A stretch of DNA of 64,000 nucleotides from Terriglobales bacterium (GCA_035567895.1 DATMPC010000006.1:1-64000), one strand, 5' to 3'. Positions 9,201-17,517 are shown, counted from the stretch's first letter. The notes: generated by a model not told the origin, from the letters alone. Program-made: numbers and translations.

Positions 9201-9829
9201 ATCATGTACAAGTTGTGGGCTACGCGTTGACCGTTAAAGGCTACGTTCTGGTCGCCGCCCATTGGAGTCGGAACTTGGAAGTCCCCTTGCAGGCTGCTCG
9301 CTCCTGGAGTCAGGTTGACGATGGAGTACAGGCTGCGACCGTTAGTCTCGAGCTGCGTGATCTGCTCGCCGGTAATGATGCTGCTGACCTCGCCGTTCTC
9401 AGTCTTGACGACAATGGGAGCAGCTTCGACCGTGATCGACGTCTGGGTTGCGCCGACCTTGAGAGTGAAGTCGACGCGTCGACGGTCGGCTACGTTCAGC
9501 ACGACTCCGGTCGTGTCTGCCAGGCTGAAGCCGGAGGCCTGGACTTTTACGTCATAGTTCCCGATCGGCAGTGCGCTCGCAACGTATTGACCAGCATCAT
9601 TGCTCGTCAGTTTACGGGACTGCCCCGTTGCCATGTTGGTAATAGTGATCGCGGCATTCGGGACTACCGCTCCCGAACTGTCAGTGACTGTGCCTACGAG
9701 TGTGGCGTCTTGCGCAAAGGCCTGCACGGCAGACATTCCCAAAACCAAACTGAGTATCAGGAGAAAGTGTTTGCGGCGCGGCTTCGCGGCCTGAATAAGA
9801 CTCTCGGCATACGTGGACGAAAGCTTCAT
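6248..9829 (-). CDS. Oar-like TonB-dependent receptor (1193 aa)
   Basis: Very large outer-membrane receptor of the acidobacterial type. A signal peptide (about residues 18-40, ending ...AVQAFAQ) is followed by a carboxypeptidase-regulatory-like beta-sandwich (about 41-125: GTVTDSSGAVVPNAAITITN), a plug domain (about 130-240: ITVEAAPIVV, NLTPGASSL, NGQRVAHNLYMIDGAE) and a long beta-barrel ending in aromatic Phe. These receptors take up large or polymeric ligands, often carbohydrates or peptides, with energy from TonB; the ligand cannot be read from sequence. A good ribosome binding site (GGAGG, 7 nt spacing) supports the ATG at 9829. A LacI-type regulator gene lies just upstream on the same strand, and a 22-bp perfect palindrome sits between them, suggesting sugar-responsive control. 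A strong terminator follows. Confidence 0.93.
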   Translation of the reverse strand: MKLSSTYAESLIQAAKPRRKHFLLILSLVLGMSAVQAFAQDATLVGTVTDSSGAVVPNAAITITNMATGQSRKLTSNDAGQYVASALPIGNYDVKVQASGFSLADTTGVVLNVADRRRVDFTLKVGATQTSITVEAAPIVVKTENGEVSSIITGEQITQLETNGRSLYSIVNLTPGASSLQGDFQVPTPMGGDQNVAFNGQRVAHNLYMIDGAEAADRGGSGAIVMPSIDAIAEFRQLTSNYSAEYGLSSSATVTSALKSGTRTLHAAAWWFGRNDAFNARNFFTPRFNANGSENKMPKLRFNTYGFNVGGPVKFKSGSEPKTFFFYNMEWRDLIQGGALRTNVPFTSTYGGNMNDALNFGGVLNTGQTTLHVPNFSTLSSSQQAKFTAAGLSSGQPFPNNTIPASLLDPNAQALLKAGIFPAPTSGRTFIGGADSPTNVKEELVRVDHTFNEKFSVFGHFIAEQILQTDIPTRWSGGANLPTVFDTFGNPSYSGVVHATHIIGPTLLNEVAFNYGGNRINILPAGKYKLTDTGFSQHKLFGSPTDVTPIINLNAGGKTGSRYDANWWPWSNVADSYQIRDDLSWTRGAHQFKFGAGWLNFRKLQPLQTTTQGNFGFNGNFTGYDFADFLLGLSSGYSEAALKDDRNWNSVSWFGYVQDNWHATRRLTLNLGLRWDGMPHTAEINGQMSNFYPALYNPANAPLFANTNGTAICAGAGIPNSSCTAASPALATGPNPALNGLLQYANGLGVPGQTPGVTNALVDNHWNNFGPRLGFAYDLTGRGTTVLRGGLGIMFERIQGNDMYQAGGNNLFGGSASISNVSLSDPHVGVDQTNATISSATLPVTVNSIQELDAKHYKNPTSYQYSLGIQHQLGRQTVLSTSYVGNQNRYLSFRQELNLPNASLLPTFITNSTAAAQYNKAVPFLGYRSINVDQNGANSNYNSLQVELRSKIRDLSLQGAYTWSRALDPTTGTGGDGFDLNNTSNPYLGWKNDWGPSIFDRTHVAFVNFIYNVPFFRSSSNNLLKNTVGGWELSGIVTMETGAPINLGVSGNNVCQTVQNCSVRPNQVGAISYPHTATTLSSGNNTIQWFDPSAFAINLIPGSTTAIFGNMRKNALRGPGRDNWNMALFKNIAFTERLHTELRFEAYNIWNHTQFRGDVNGGGINSAIGGTDVGKITSANDARTLQLGAKVIF

Positions 9830-9889
9830 TGCCAGCCTCCAAAAGGAGATTTTTGCTGCTCACGAATTTGACTAAAACCTTATAGATCT

Positions 9890-9911
9890 AAATCTAAATC
9901 GATTTAGATTT
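9890..9911. promoter_or_regulatory. Candidate LacI-family operator
   Basis: A perfect 22-bp palindrome, core AATCTAAATCGATTTAGATT, with the central CpG typical of LacI-family operators. It starts 61 bp upstream of the TonB receptor start codon and lies between that gene and the LacI-type regulator gene. A possible -10 (TATAAG on the minus strand, about 9878-9883) is just downstream, so bound repressor would block transcription. Confidence 0.7.
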
Positions 9912-10007
9912 TTTCTCGGCCCGAAACTCTGCCACGAGCAGGCAGGGGTTGTCAAACCATTTTTGGGGCGGGATTTGAATTACCAACGAGGGAAGGAGAG
10001 GAGATTA

Positions 10008-11117
10008 TCAGGACCGCGCGGTTTTACGCCCTCGCGAGTTGCCTGGAGTCATTTCAGTGCTGGCAAGAGCGCGCGTAGATTCACGAACTACAAGCATGGG
10101 TTCAACCAGGATCTCGGCAGGCTTTTCCTCGGGATGCTCGATTCTCTTGATCAGCGTGTTTGCCGCCAGCTCACCCATACGAATCAGCGGTTGGCGAATG
10201 GTCGTCAATCGAGGCACGTTGAAGGCAGCCTGGTCGATGTCATCGAAGCCGATCACCGAGACGTCTTTCGGCACTTTGAGGCCGGCATCGCGAAATGCGC
10301 GAATCGCTCCGATGGCAGAACCGTCATTGAAGGCGACAAGAGCAGTGAAATCGCGCGAAGCCTTCAACAGCTCTTTTGCCGCGTGATAGCCCAGGTCGGC
10401 CATGGTGGTGTCGTTACATTCGGGATACTTGCCTAACCCGCGCGTCAACCTGGGAGAAATCCGAATACGTAGGTCAGCCGCCGCTTTCTGCACGCTCTCC
10501 CATCGATCTTCGGTATCGCCATTGCCCTCGGGACCGCGGAAGAACGCGATTTTGCGATGTCCCAGGGTACGCAAATGCTTGAGCGCCAACCGCGCGGCAC
10601 GGGCATTGTCGATGACGATGCTGCTCACGTCTGAGGCTTCGGTGATGTCAGAGACAGCAACCACGGGTACCGGCAGATTGCGTCCCAGCGGAGTGTTGAT
10701 GAAGATCATGCCTTCAACTCCGCGGTCCAAAAGCGTGTCCGGCGACTTCTCGATCAGCTCGGGAGCACCTCGGTGGCTTACTACGAAATAGAAGTAGCCC
10801 TGCTGGGCAAGCCGCTTCTCAATTCCGCTGATCAGCGATGAAGAAAACTCATCGCCGATATCCGGGACGAGGACCGCGACGCAATAAGTCCGCTTACCAT
10901 GCAGGTAGCGCGCAAAGACGTTCGGCCGGTAATTGAATTGCCGCACGGCCTCCCAGATTCTTTTCTTCGTCTTTTCCGCAATGGTAGCAGCCAGTGGGGA
11001 GTCGCTGATAACCACGGAAATCGTAGTGGGCGAAAGCTCCAGATGTTGCGCGAGATGCTTCAGCGTGACCCGGTCGCCGTTCCCATTCCGGGATGAATTA
11101 TGGTTTTTCCCCGCCAT
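10008..11117 (-). CDS. LacI-family transcriptional regulator
   Basis: 369 residues. An N-terminal helix-turn-helix (VTLKHLAQHLELSPTTISVVISDSPLA, about 16-42) and hinge helix (FNYRPNVFARYLHGKRT) are followed by a periplasmic-binding-protein-like sensor domain (VAVLVPDIGDEFSSSLISGIE onward, with the conserved LGHRKIAFFRGP and VIGFDDIDQAAFNVPRLTTIRQP segments). Members bind a small sugar or nucleoside and release their operator. The gene is immediately upstream of and co-oriented with a TonB receptor gene and separated from it by a palindromic operator candidate, so local control of receptor uptake is the likely job. The first about 15 residues are hydrophilic and non-conserved. Confidence 0.93.
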   Translation of the reverse strand: MAGKNHNSSRNGNGDRVTLKHLAQHLELSPTTISVVISDSPLAATIAEKTKKRIWEAVRQFNYRPNVFARYLHGKRTYCVAVLVPDIGDEFSSSLISGIEKRLAQQGYFYFVVSHRGAPELIEKSPDTLLDRGVEGMIFINTPLGRNLPVPVVAVSDITEASDVSSIVIDNARAARLALKHLRTLGHRKIAFFRGPEGNGDTEDRWESVQKAAADLRIRISPRLTRGLGKYPECNDTTMADLGYHAAKELLKASRDFTALVAFNDGSAIGAIRAFRDAGLKVPKDVSVIGFDDIDQAAFNVPRLTTIRQPLIRMGELAANTLIKRIEHPEEKPAEILVEPMLVVRESTRALASTEMTPGNSRGRKTARS

Positions 11118-11286
11118 TGTCCCTGATTTCCGCCTGCGAGCTTAGCACGAATCGTACCAGTAGCCTGACACGCGAGACGTGATCAAGGCAAGCAGAGAGC
11201 GGCGAATGATGGGCTTTTTATGGTGCAGCCCAGCCCATCGAAAGCTTGGCGATCGTTACTGCCTCCACAAAAGCGGCTCACCTGGC

Positions 11287-11802
11287 TCAACGCATCATCC
11301 CAAACAGAATCAATCCAAGTCCGGCGAGAGTGCTAATAAAGGACGAGAGCCAGAACACTGACAATGTCGTCAGTAGTGTTACTGAGCAGAGTACGAGACT
11401 GACCTCCAGCATGACTTCGGCAACGTCAAAGTATGTGGCGCGGTGGGCTGCAGACTCCGTCTCCGCTTCGAGGTGTTCAGCTTTTTGCCGGATCCTTTCT
11501 GCGTCTTCCGATTCCTTCTTGCCGGTTCCCGCCAGTTGACTCGCCAGATCTTTGCCCGATGCTGTCAGCATCGCCAGCCTGGAATCGGCTTCGTACATAT
11601 GTGAGCGCGAGTTTTTTGCCTGGTAGTATCCCCACTGATCGGCTGCGCGAGTTTGCAAGACCACCTCTTCGGTGTGCATTCTGTGGGCAAGCATCGTCGC
11701 CAGGGCAAGAAAGACCGCAACCACGGCCATGGTTACGCCAATGCGCTTCTCACCCTGAACCTCAGCGCGTTCTTCTGCTTCCTTAAGCTCACTGGGCTCC
11801 AT
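11287..11802 (-). CDS. DUF4337-type membrane protein
   Basis: 171 residues with a charged N-terminus, one transmembrane segment (about 22-41, GVTMAVVAVFLALATMLAHR), a central soluble helical region rich in Glu/Lys/Ala, and two more hydrophobic helices at the C-terminus (about 128-170). The layout, including the HRMHTEEVVLQTRAADQWGYYQAK segment, matches the DUF4337 family, whose function is unknown. It is about 60 bp from the SPFH gene on the same strand and may be cotranscribed with it. Confidence 0.75.
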   Translation of the reverse strand: MEPSELKEAEERAEVQGEKRIGVTMAVVAVFLALATMLAHRMHTEEVVLQTRAADQWGYYQAKNSRSHMYEADSRLAMLTASGKDLASQLAGTGKKESEDAERIRQKAEHLEAETESAAHRATYFDVAEVMLEVSLVLCSVTLLTTLSVFWLSSFISTLAGLGLILFGMMR

Positions 11803-11864
11803 TCAACTCTCCTCTACGTTCCGCTTTCGTGACATCACCAACATTACGTCCGTTGGGCACGAGG

Positions 11865-12704
11865 CTAGCTTCCGCCTAGGACCAACGGCAAGCCATTCTT
11901 TTGATTGCCGACGATTACAATCTTTGAGTTCGGTGATGCTGCGACCTTTTCCGTCGCTTCGATTCCTTTCCACTCCAGCAGTCCCGGCGTGATGCCTTGC
12001 GCCACGATCGTCTGGAAGTCCTTAATGCCTTGGGCCTCGATTCTCTTGCGGTCGGCTTCCTGTTTCTCTTTTTGCAACTTGAACTGCATTGCGAGGGATT
12101 CCTGCTCGGCCGATTGCTTCAGCTCGATCGACCGTTTTAAGGCCTCGGGTAATTGAATGTCTCTCAGCAAGACTTTCTCAACCACGATTCCTCTGGACGC
12201 AAGTTGGGACGCCAAGTTTGACTCTATTTCTTTTGCTACCTGCTCTCTTTCCCCGGTGTAAAGCGCGTTTGCTCCATGGGACGAAGTGGCTTCACGAATC
12301 GAGGAGCGAAGCGTAGGCTCGACAATCTTGATTTGATAGTCAGCACCTAGACGCTGATAGACGTCGGCTGCCTTGTCCTTGTCGAGATGGAACAGCAGAG
12401 AAGCCTCCAACGTCATGATCAATCCCTCGCTGGAGGGAACCGACGCGGTCTCTTTTTGTTCCTGTGTCCTGACCGACAGCTGATTCGAAGACTTAAGCGG
12501 ATCGATCAGGTGAATACCTTCCGGCAACACATCGCCAGTCACCCGGCCGAACTTCGTCAGAACACCGACATTACCTGTATCTACTTTCGTGATCGAGCAT
12601 GCTCCCATAAAGAAGAGCAGCACCAGAATCACGACACTCAACACCACTCGTGACAAGCCACCAACATTCATCTGCTTTTCGCTTCCGTACTCCGGCATCT
12701 TCAT
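11865..12704 (-). CDS. SPFH/band-7 (prohibitin-like) membrane protein
   Basis: Starting at the ATG at 12704, which is preceded by a strong GGAGGAGG ribosome binding site, the product is 279 residues. One N-terminal membrane helix (VVLSVVILVLLFFMGAC) is followed by a band-7 domain (KVDTGNVGVLTKFGRVTGDVLPEG) and a long Glu/Lys/Gln-rich helix (SIELKQSAEQESLAMQFKLQKE), as in prohibitins and HflK/C. Such proteins form oligomeric membrane scaffolds that often regulate proteases. A longer open frame extends to 12866 but would add unconserved residues. The gene is divergent from the MFS gene. Confidence 0.85.
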   Translation of the reverse strand: MKMPEYGSEKQMNVGGLSRVVLSVVILVLLFFMGACSITKVDTGNVGVLTKFGRVTGDVLPEGIHLIDPLKSSNQLSVRTQEQKETASVPSSEGLIMTLEASLLFHLDKDKAADVYQRLGADYQIKIVEPTLRSSIREATSSHGANALYTGEREQVAKEIESNLASQLASRGIVVEKVLLRDIQLPEALKRSIELKQSAEQESLAMQFKLQKEKQEADRKRIEAQGIKDFQTIVAQGITPGLLEWKGIEATEKVAASPNSKIVIVGNQKNGLPLVLGGS

Positions 12705-12913
12705 CGCCTCCTCCAATTTAAGAGCGTTAAAGGCCATGATTCCGCATACGAGCGGTACGCGGTAGTGCCTTAGTGAACACCAACCTCGAATTCCCTGCGA
12801 ATTTCCGGTTTTACGGAATGATTTCGCAATGCGAACCTGTGGGGATGTCGGAGAATACGGGTACATGGGGCGAATTCGAATCGCCTGAGGGCATAACCGT
12901 TCCGTCTTTTCAG

Positions 12914-14128
12914 ATGAACTCTGCCTCCACTGCCATTGATCGCGAAGTCATCGCCGAACGAGGTGCTGTTCAGGCGCTCGTGACCGCGTTTTTTGCGTTG
13001 TTCTGCATCGTGGGCCTGTCCTTGTGGGGGCTGCCGTTCTTTTACGACTTCATGGTGCGCCAGTTCGGATGGACGCGCGCGCAGGTTACATCGGGCAACG
13101 CCATCAGCAAGCTCATCGTTGGACCGGCATTCGGATTCTTCGCCGGATGGATGGTGGACCGCTTTGGGCCGCGACGGCTGATGATGACCGGGATCCTATT
13201 GGCTGGGCTGGCACTTGTGGGACTCGGAAGCGTTTCCAGTTTGGGAATGTTCTACCTGTTTTACGTATTCAATGCGCTGGGCTACGTCTGCGGTGGACCG
13301 CTGCCGAACCAAGTACTGCTCTCGCGGTGGTTCGACAAGTCACGGGGAAAGGCTATGGGGATCGCCTACCTCGGAATAGGACTCGGTGGGGCCGTGTCAC
13401 CGTGGATCTCACATCTGCTGGTGCAGCGATACGGATGGCAGGCGGCGTTGAAGCTGCTAGGTGTGTTGATCGTGGTCATTGCATTTCCGCTGGCCTTCCT
13501 GGTGAAGGATGTGCCTGCGCAGCGTTTGATTTCAGCGCGCACGGCATCGCCCGGCATACGAGAGGCGTTCAAGAGAGCGACACTCTACCTGCTGATAGCC
13601 GCCAGCATGTGCTCGATAGCTGCCGTCAGCGGAACTCAGCAGAATCTGAAGCTATTTTTGAGCCTCGATCAGCACTATTCGCAGGCCGCGTCGACCCGAA
13701 TCCTGTCGCTGGTCCTGACGTTCAGCATGGTGGGACGATTGCTCATGGGCTGGCTGGCCGATCGTTTCCCCATCAAGTATGTAATGCTTTTGATTTATGC
13801 GTTGGTGGCGGCTGCCATCCCCTTCCTGTTTTTCGCTCCCGATGCCGCTCCCATGTATGTGTTCGCAGTCCTGTTTGGCATCGGATTGGGCGGAGACTAC
13901 ATGATCATTCCGCTCATGACAGCGGAAATCTTTGGTCTACAGATTTTGGGAACGCTGCTCGGCGTGATACTAACTGCAGATGGAGTCGCAGAGGCCGCCT
14001 CGCCCTGGCTGGTGGGACATCTGCGCGACGTGACTGGTAGTTACGCCGCAGGATTCAGTCTCCTGGTGGTGATGGCGCTGTCGGGGGCCGGCATCGCGAT
14101 AGCGTTACCGAAGAAGGCCAAAGCATGA
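12914..14128 (+). CDS. MFS transporter, first gene of a three-gene operon
   Basis: A 12-helix major facilitator with the loop 2-3 signature GWMVDRFGPRRLMMTG and its second-half counterpart GWLADRFPIKY. The frame is open back to a GTG at 12773, but the first about 47 residues are hydrophilic and no start has a convincing ribosome binding site; ATG 12914 (404 residues) gives a normal MFS length. It looks closest to the monocarboxylate / oxalate-formate (OFA-like) branch, which is a judgement by eye. The stop overlaps the start of the next gene (ATGA at 14125), so the transporter is translationally coupled to the flavin oxidoreductase and probably imports or exports its substrate or product. Confidence 0.85.
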   Translation: MNSASTAIDREVIAERGAVQALVTAFFALFCIVGLSLWGLPFFYDFMVRQFGWTRAQVTSGNAISKLIVGPAFGFFAGWMVDRFGPRRLMMTGILLAGLALVGLGSVSSLGMFYLFYVFNALGYVCGGPLPNQVLLSRWFDKSRGKAMGIAYLGIGLGGAVSPWISHLLVQRYGWQAALKLLGVLIVVIAFPLAFLVKDVPAQRLISARTASPGIREAFKRATLYLLIAASMCSIAAVSGTQQNLKLFLSLDQHYSQAASTRILSLVLTFSMVGRLLMGWLADRFPIKYVMLLIYALVAAAIPFLFFAPDAAPMYVFAVLFGIGLGGDYMIIPLMTAEIFGLQILGTLLGVILTADGVAEAASPWLVGHLRDVTGSYAAGFSLLVVMALSGAGIAIALPKKAKA

Positions 14129-15666
14129 ACACAAACGCGATCGCCCGCCTCGGAGGCATGCATACCGTCGAGCGCTTTGAAGCGCATTTGCGGTCCTTGG
14201 GAGTAACGATCCCCTGCGATCGCGAGCCGCTGACTGCGCCGGATTCCCCGCTCTCAAGGCCACTCGAGCGTGACGGGATCAGGATTGCAAATCGAATCGC
14301 GGTTCAGCCAATGGAAGGCTGGGACGGTACTGCCGATGGCAATCCCACGGAAAATACCCTGCGCCGCTGGCAGCGCTTCGGACGCAGTGGCGCGAAATTA
14401 ATTTGGGGCGGAGAGGCGGTCGCGGTTTCACATAGTGGTCGCGCCAGTCCGAATCAGTTGGTAGCAGCCGAGCACACGCGAAAGGGACTGGAACGTCTGC
14501 GCTCGGCACTACTGCTCGAGCATCGCCAAACCACCGGCTCTGACGATGGATTGCTGATCGGCCTGCAACTCACGCATTCCGGGCGCTTCAGCCGTCCCAA
14601 TGTGAAGCAGCGCGCGGAGCCGCGCATCTTATACCGCCATCCCATTTTGGATCGCCGCTTGGGATTATCGAGTGACTATCCAACACTAAGCGATGCCGAC
14701 ATCGAGGGGATCATTGCCGACTTCCACGGCGCCGCGCGGATGGCATGGGAGCTTGGCTTCGACTTTGTCGATGTGAAGCACTGCCACGGATATCTTGGCC
14801 ACGAGTTCCTAAGCGCGCACACGCGCACAGGAAAATATGGAGGCGGCTTCGACAACCGCACCAGATTCCTGCGCGAAGTTGTGGAGGGAGTTCGCACATC
14901 CGCTCCAGGACTGAAGATCGGCGTGCGCCTGTCAGCGTTTGATCTCGTCCCATTCCGGCCCGATCCGGAGCTCTCGTCACCAGAAAAGCCTGGCCCAGGC
15001 ATTCCCGAAGATTACGATGGACTCCTTCCCTACAAATTCGGCTTCGGTGTCAATGAACGACAGCCGACCGAACCGGACCTTCGTGAGCCGATTCAGTTCT
15101 TGTCGTTGCTTAAGGAGTTAGGAATCTCGCTCGTGAACATCACTGCTGGAAGTCCTTATTACAATCCGCACGTGCAGCGTCCGGCCCTGTATCCGCCTTC
15201 CGATGGATACCTCCCGCCAGAGGATCCATTGGTTGGTGTCGCGCGGCAATTAAAGGTTGCTCAACAGTTAAAAGCGCAGTTTCCCGAAATGGTATTTGTT
15301 GGCTCCGGTTACAGCTACCTTCAGGACTTTCTTCCAGCCGTCGCCCAGGCTGTGGTGCGCGACGGTTGGATCGATTTTGTGGGCCTTGGCAGAGTCGTGC
15401 TGTCTTATCCCGAAGTCCTGTGGGACGCATTGCAAGGTCACCCGATGCAGCGAAAGCTTGTTTGCCGCACCTTCAGCGATTGCACAACGGCTCCGCGAAA
15501 TGGTTTACCCTCAGGCTGCTATCCGCTGGACAGCTACTACAAGAATTCCGAATTGGGACAACTCTTGAGGCAGGCCAAGACCAAATCTGGTCCAGCAAAG
15601 TCACCGAATGCTGACGTACCCACGGCAGCCTTAACCTCCGTTCAGGAAACAAGCAATGACGATTGA
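14125..15666 (+). CDS. NADH:flavin oxidoreductase, Old Yellow Enzyme family (513 aa)
   Basis: An FMN-binding TIM barrel with the OYE substrate-binding and active-site segments: IAVQPMEGWDGTADGNPT near the N-terminus, FDFVDVKHCHGYLGHEFLS in the middle and the TGKYGGGFDNRTRFLREVVEGVR stretch that follows. At 513 residues it is about 100 longer than classical OYE. The C-terminal part has a Cys pattern (CRTFSDCTTAPRNGLPSGC) that is not the CxxC-type iron-sulfur site of 2,4-dienoyl-CoA reductase; whether it binds metal is unknown. Such enzymes reduce activated C=C bonds. It overlaps both neighbours (ATGA at 14125; the next ATG at 15656 lies within its end), so the three genes form one operon for an unidentified catabolic step. 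Confidence 0.85.
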   Translation: MNTNAIARLGGMHTVERFEAHLRSLGVTIPCDREPLTAPDSPLSRPLERDGIRIANRIAVQPMEGWDGTADGNPTENTLRRWQRFGRSGAKLIWGGEAVAVSHSGRASPNQLVAAEHTRKGLERLRSALLLEHRQTTGSDDGLLIGLQLTHSGRFSRPNVKQRAEPRILYRHPILDRRLGLSSDYPTLSDADIEGIIADFHGAARMAWELGFDFVDVKHCHGYLGHEFLSAHTRTGKYGGGFDNRTRFLREVVEGVRTSAPGLKIGVRLSAFDLVPFRPDPELSSPEKPGPGIPEDYDGLLPYKFGFGVNERQPTEPDLREPIQFLSLLKELGISLVNITAGSPYYNPHVQRPALYPPSDGYLPPEDPLVGVARQLKVAQQLKAQFPEMVFVGSGYSYLQDFLPAVAQAVVRDGWIDFVGLGRVVLSYPEVLWDALQGHPMQRKLVCRTFSDCTTAPRNGLPSGCYPLDSYYKNSELGQLLRQAKTKSGPAKSPNADVPTAALTSVQETSNDD

Positions 15667-16684
15667 GGCGATTCGTGATCGACAGAAGCTGCGGCGAAAG
15701 GTGCAGGGCATCGCCGCCGCGCTGCTGCCCTATTCGCCAGACAGCAGAATTGCAGTTGAGGCCTTTCAGCACCATCTTCTATTAACACAGCGAGCTGGTT
15801 TGATGAACGCCGTAAACATGGATACCGGCTATGTCAACTACTTGAGCGGGGCAGAAAAGCATAGTGTCTTGCAATGGACGCAAGAGGCCCTAGGCAAGAA
15901 CACGCCATTCGTGGCCGGCGCGTATATAGAAGGAGAGGATGGCGATGTAGTCGCGCTCTACCGCCGCGAGATGGATCGCATCGCCGAGCTCGGCGGCACG
16001 CCAATTCTGTTTCAGACGGCACGGCTGCACGGCAAATCTGCGCGCGAGAAGATTGCGGTTTATGAAGCAGTCTGCAAAGGATACGAGAAGGTTCTGGCGT
16101 TTGAACTTGGGCGCGTGTTCGCTCCGAACGGCGAGATCTTCGAGGACGAGATCGTTAAGGGATTGCTTGAGATTCCCGAGTTGAAAGGGATGAAGCATTC
16201 GTCGCTCGATCGGCTGGAGGAACTCAGCCGACTCACGCTGCGGGACCAGAAACGCCCGGACTTCGCGATCTACACAGGCAATGACCTGGGAATCAACATG
16301 ATCGAGTACGGCTCAGATTACCTGCTAGGCCTTGCGACGTTCGCCCCTGAGAAGTTCGCCGAACGAGATCGCCTCTGGGAAGCAGGAGATCCGGCGTACT
16401 ACGCGCTTTCTGACGCGCTGCAGCATCTGGGCAACATAGCGTTTCGCGAGCCGGTTCCGGCTTACAAGCACTCTGCCGCGGTATTTTTGCACTTGACCGG
16501 TCGCATTCCTTCAGATCGTTCTCATCCAAAGAATCCTCTTCGCCCGAACTGGGAACACGAAATCTTGCTGGACTGCGCTCGAAGGCTGGGTCTCCAGTCC
16601 GACGCACGCGCAGAGTTCAGTATGGATCCCAACGCGTCAGGCGCGGCGCACCGGCCTAAGGTTATTTCCAATCAGCAGGCTTAA
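15656..16684 (+). CDS. DHDPS-like (DapA superfamily) aldolase
   Basis: 342 residues with a class I aldolase barrel. The segment ELKGMKHSSLDRL corresponds to the GIKEAS region and supplies the Schiff-base lysine; the usual YNxP tyrosine motif is absent and replaced by FELGRVFAPNG. Thus it is probably not dihydrodipicolinate synthase for lysine but a pyruvate-aldolase or dehydratase acting on a sugar acid or related compound. It is the last gene of the MFS-OYE-aldolase operon and overlaps the OYE gene by 11 bp. Joint occurrence suggests import, reduction and C-C cleavage of one substrate; this is inference. Confidence 0.8.
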   Translation: MTIEAIRDRQKLRRKVQGIAAALLPYSPDSRIAVEAFQHHLLLTQRAGLMNAVNMDTGYVNYLSGAEKHSVLQWTQEALGKNTPFVAGAYIEGEDGDVVALYRREMDRIAELGGTPILFQTARLHGKSAREKIAVYEAVCKGYEKVLAFELGRVFAPNGEIFEDEIVKGLLEIPELKGMKHSSLDRLEELSRLTLRDQKRPDFAIYTGNDLGINMIEYGSDYLLGLATFAPEKFAERDRLWEAGDPAYYALSDALQHLGNIAFREPVPAYKHSAAVFLHLTGRIPSDRSHPKNPLRPNWEHEILLDCARRLGLQSDARAEFSMDPNASGAAHRPKVISNQQA

Positions 16685-16818
16685 CCGAGGAGGCGGAAAA
16701 CGCCGCGCCTCTTGGTCTTGCGATGGATGCTCGACACGAGACAAACGGCCTTCTTTCAGCAAATACTCATACGCCTCCTGCCCGGTTGGGACCGCTGCCG
16801 TAAGGCTCGTGTGTTGCA

Positions 16819-17175
16819 CTACGAATCGCGGTGTACCGTCTCCGGTGAAAACGCCGGCAGGCACACGGCGATGTATTCGGCTCCTTCGGGAGTCGAGTAC
16901 TGAATCCACTCTCCTCTGTGGGCAATCACGGCCTGCCCAGCTCGCACATCGAACGCTCCATCTGCGTGCTTCACGCGCACCGTGCCCTCGAGCACGATCG
17001 TAAATTCATCGAACTCCGGACGCTGTCCCGGCTCTTCCCATCCCGCTGGACTACGCATATGCGCCACGCTCGCGGTCTGGGTCTTGCTATTCACACGGCC
17101 AACGTATTCGTCGATTAGCTTCGGTTTCGTGCCCACGGCTTGAATGCGCGTTGGCTGAGAGATGAGAGTTGGCAA
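16819..17175 (-). CDS. Small single-domain cupin protein
   Basis: 118 residues forming one cupin barrel: RPEFDEFTIVLEGTVRVKHADG and AGQAVIAHRGEWIQYSTPEGAEYIAVCLPAF. The usual HxH metal pair is not evident in the first motif (RPEFDE instead), so metal binding is doubtful. Start is TTG at 17175, with GAGG nine bases upstream. It converges on the OYE/aldolase operon; a link is possible but not shown. Confidence 0.75.
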   Translation of the reverse strand: MPTLISQPTRIQAVGTKPKLIDEYVGRVNSKTQTASVAHMRSPAGWEEPGQRPEFDEFTIVLEGTVRVKHADGAFDVRAGQAVIAHRGEWIQYSTPEGAEYIAVCLPAFSPETVHRDS

Positions 17176-17206
17176 TTCGTTTCCTCAGAACGGCCAAGCA
17201 TTTCCT

Positions 17207-17292
17207 TTAGAACAACGGATTTCAAAAAAATATTTTGATCGCCCTTGTAACCCGCTGATCTGCTTGGCTCCAACAAATCTTAGAGCAACGGA
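17207..17292. repeat. Paired TAGARCAACGGA element, copy A
   Basis: TTAGAACAACGGAT at 17207 and TTAGAGCAACGGAC at 17280 are near-identical direct repeats 73 bp apart. The sequence between them is AT-rich (AAAAAAATATTTT) and about 64% identical over 33 bp, by eye, to the sequence between the two copies at 47,661 and 47,733. It begins 32 bp upstream of the cupin start. Function unknown. Confidence 0.65.
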
Positions 17293-17468
17293 CAAACCTT
17301 GCCATCGCTCCCGTTTTCGGAGTACCACAAAAGAGTTCGACATATGACAGGAATAAGCACACTGAGGCAGTGCTCTGGCTCTGCGGTAAATGCGGCGAGC
17401 AGGAAGCATTGTGCAGCTCAATCTCGGACTCCTTTTCACGATGGAGCAAAATGATAAAAGGCCAGAGC

Positions 17469-17517
17469 CGCAAGATCTTCCGGTTCGACACTATGCAAAC
17501 CGCAACATCTTCCGGTT
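17469..17517. repeat. 32-bp direct repeat in the boxC upstream region
   Basis: CGCAAGATCTTCCGGTT at 17469 recurs as CGCAACATCTTCCGGTT at 17501 (16 of 17 identical). It lies in the 551-bp gene-free region between the cupin and boxC genes and may be a regulator binding site. Confidence 0.6.
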
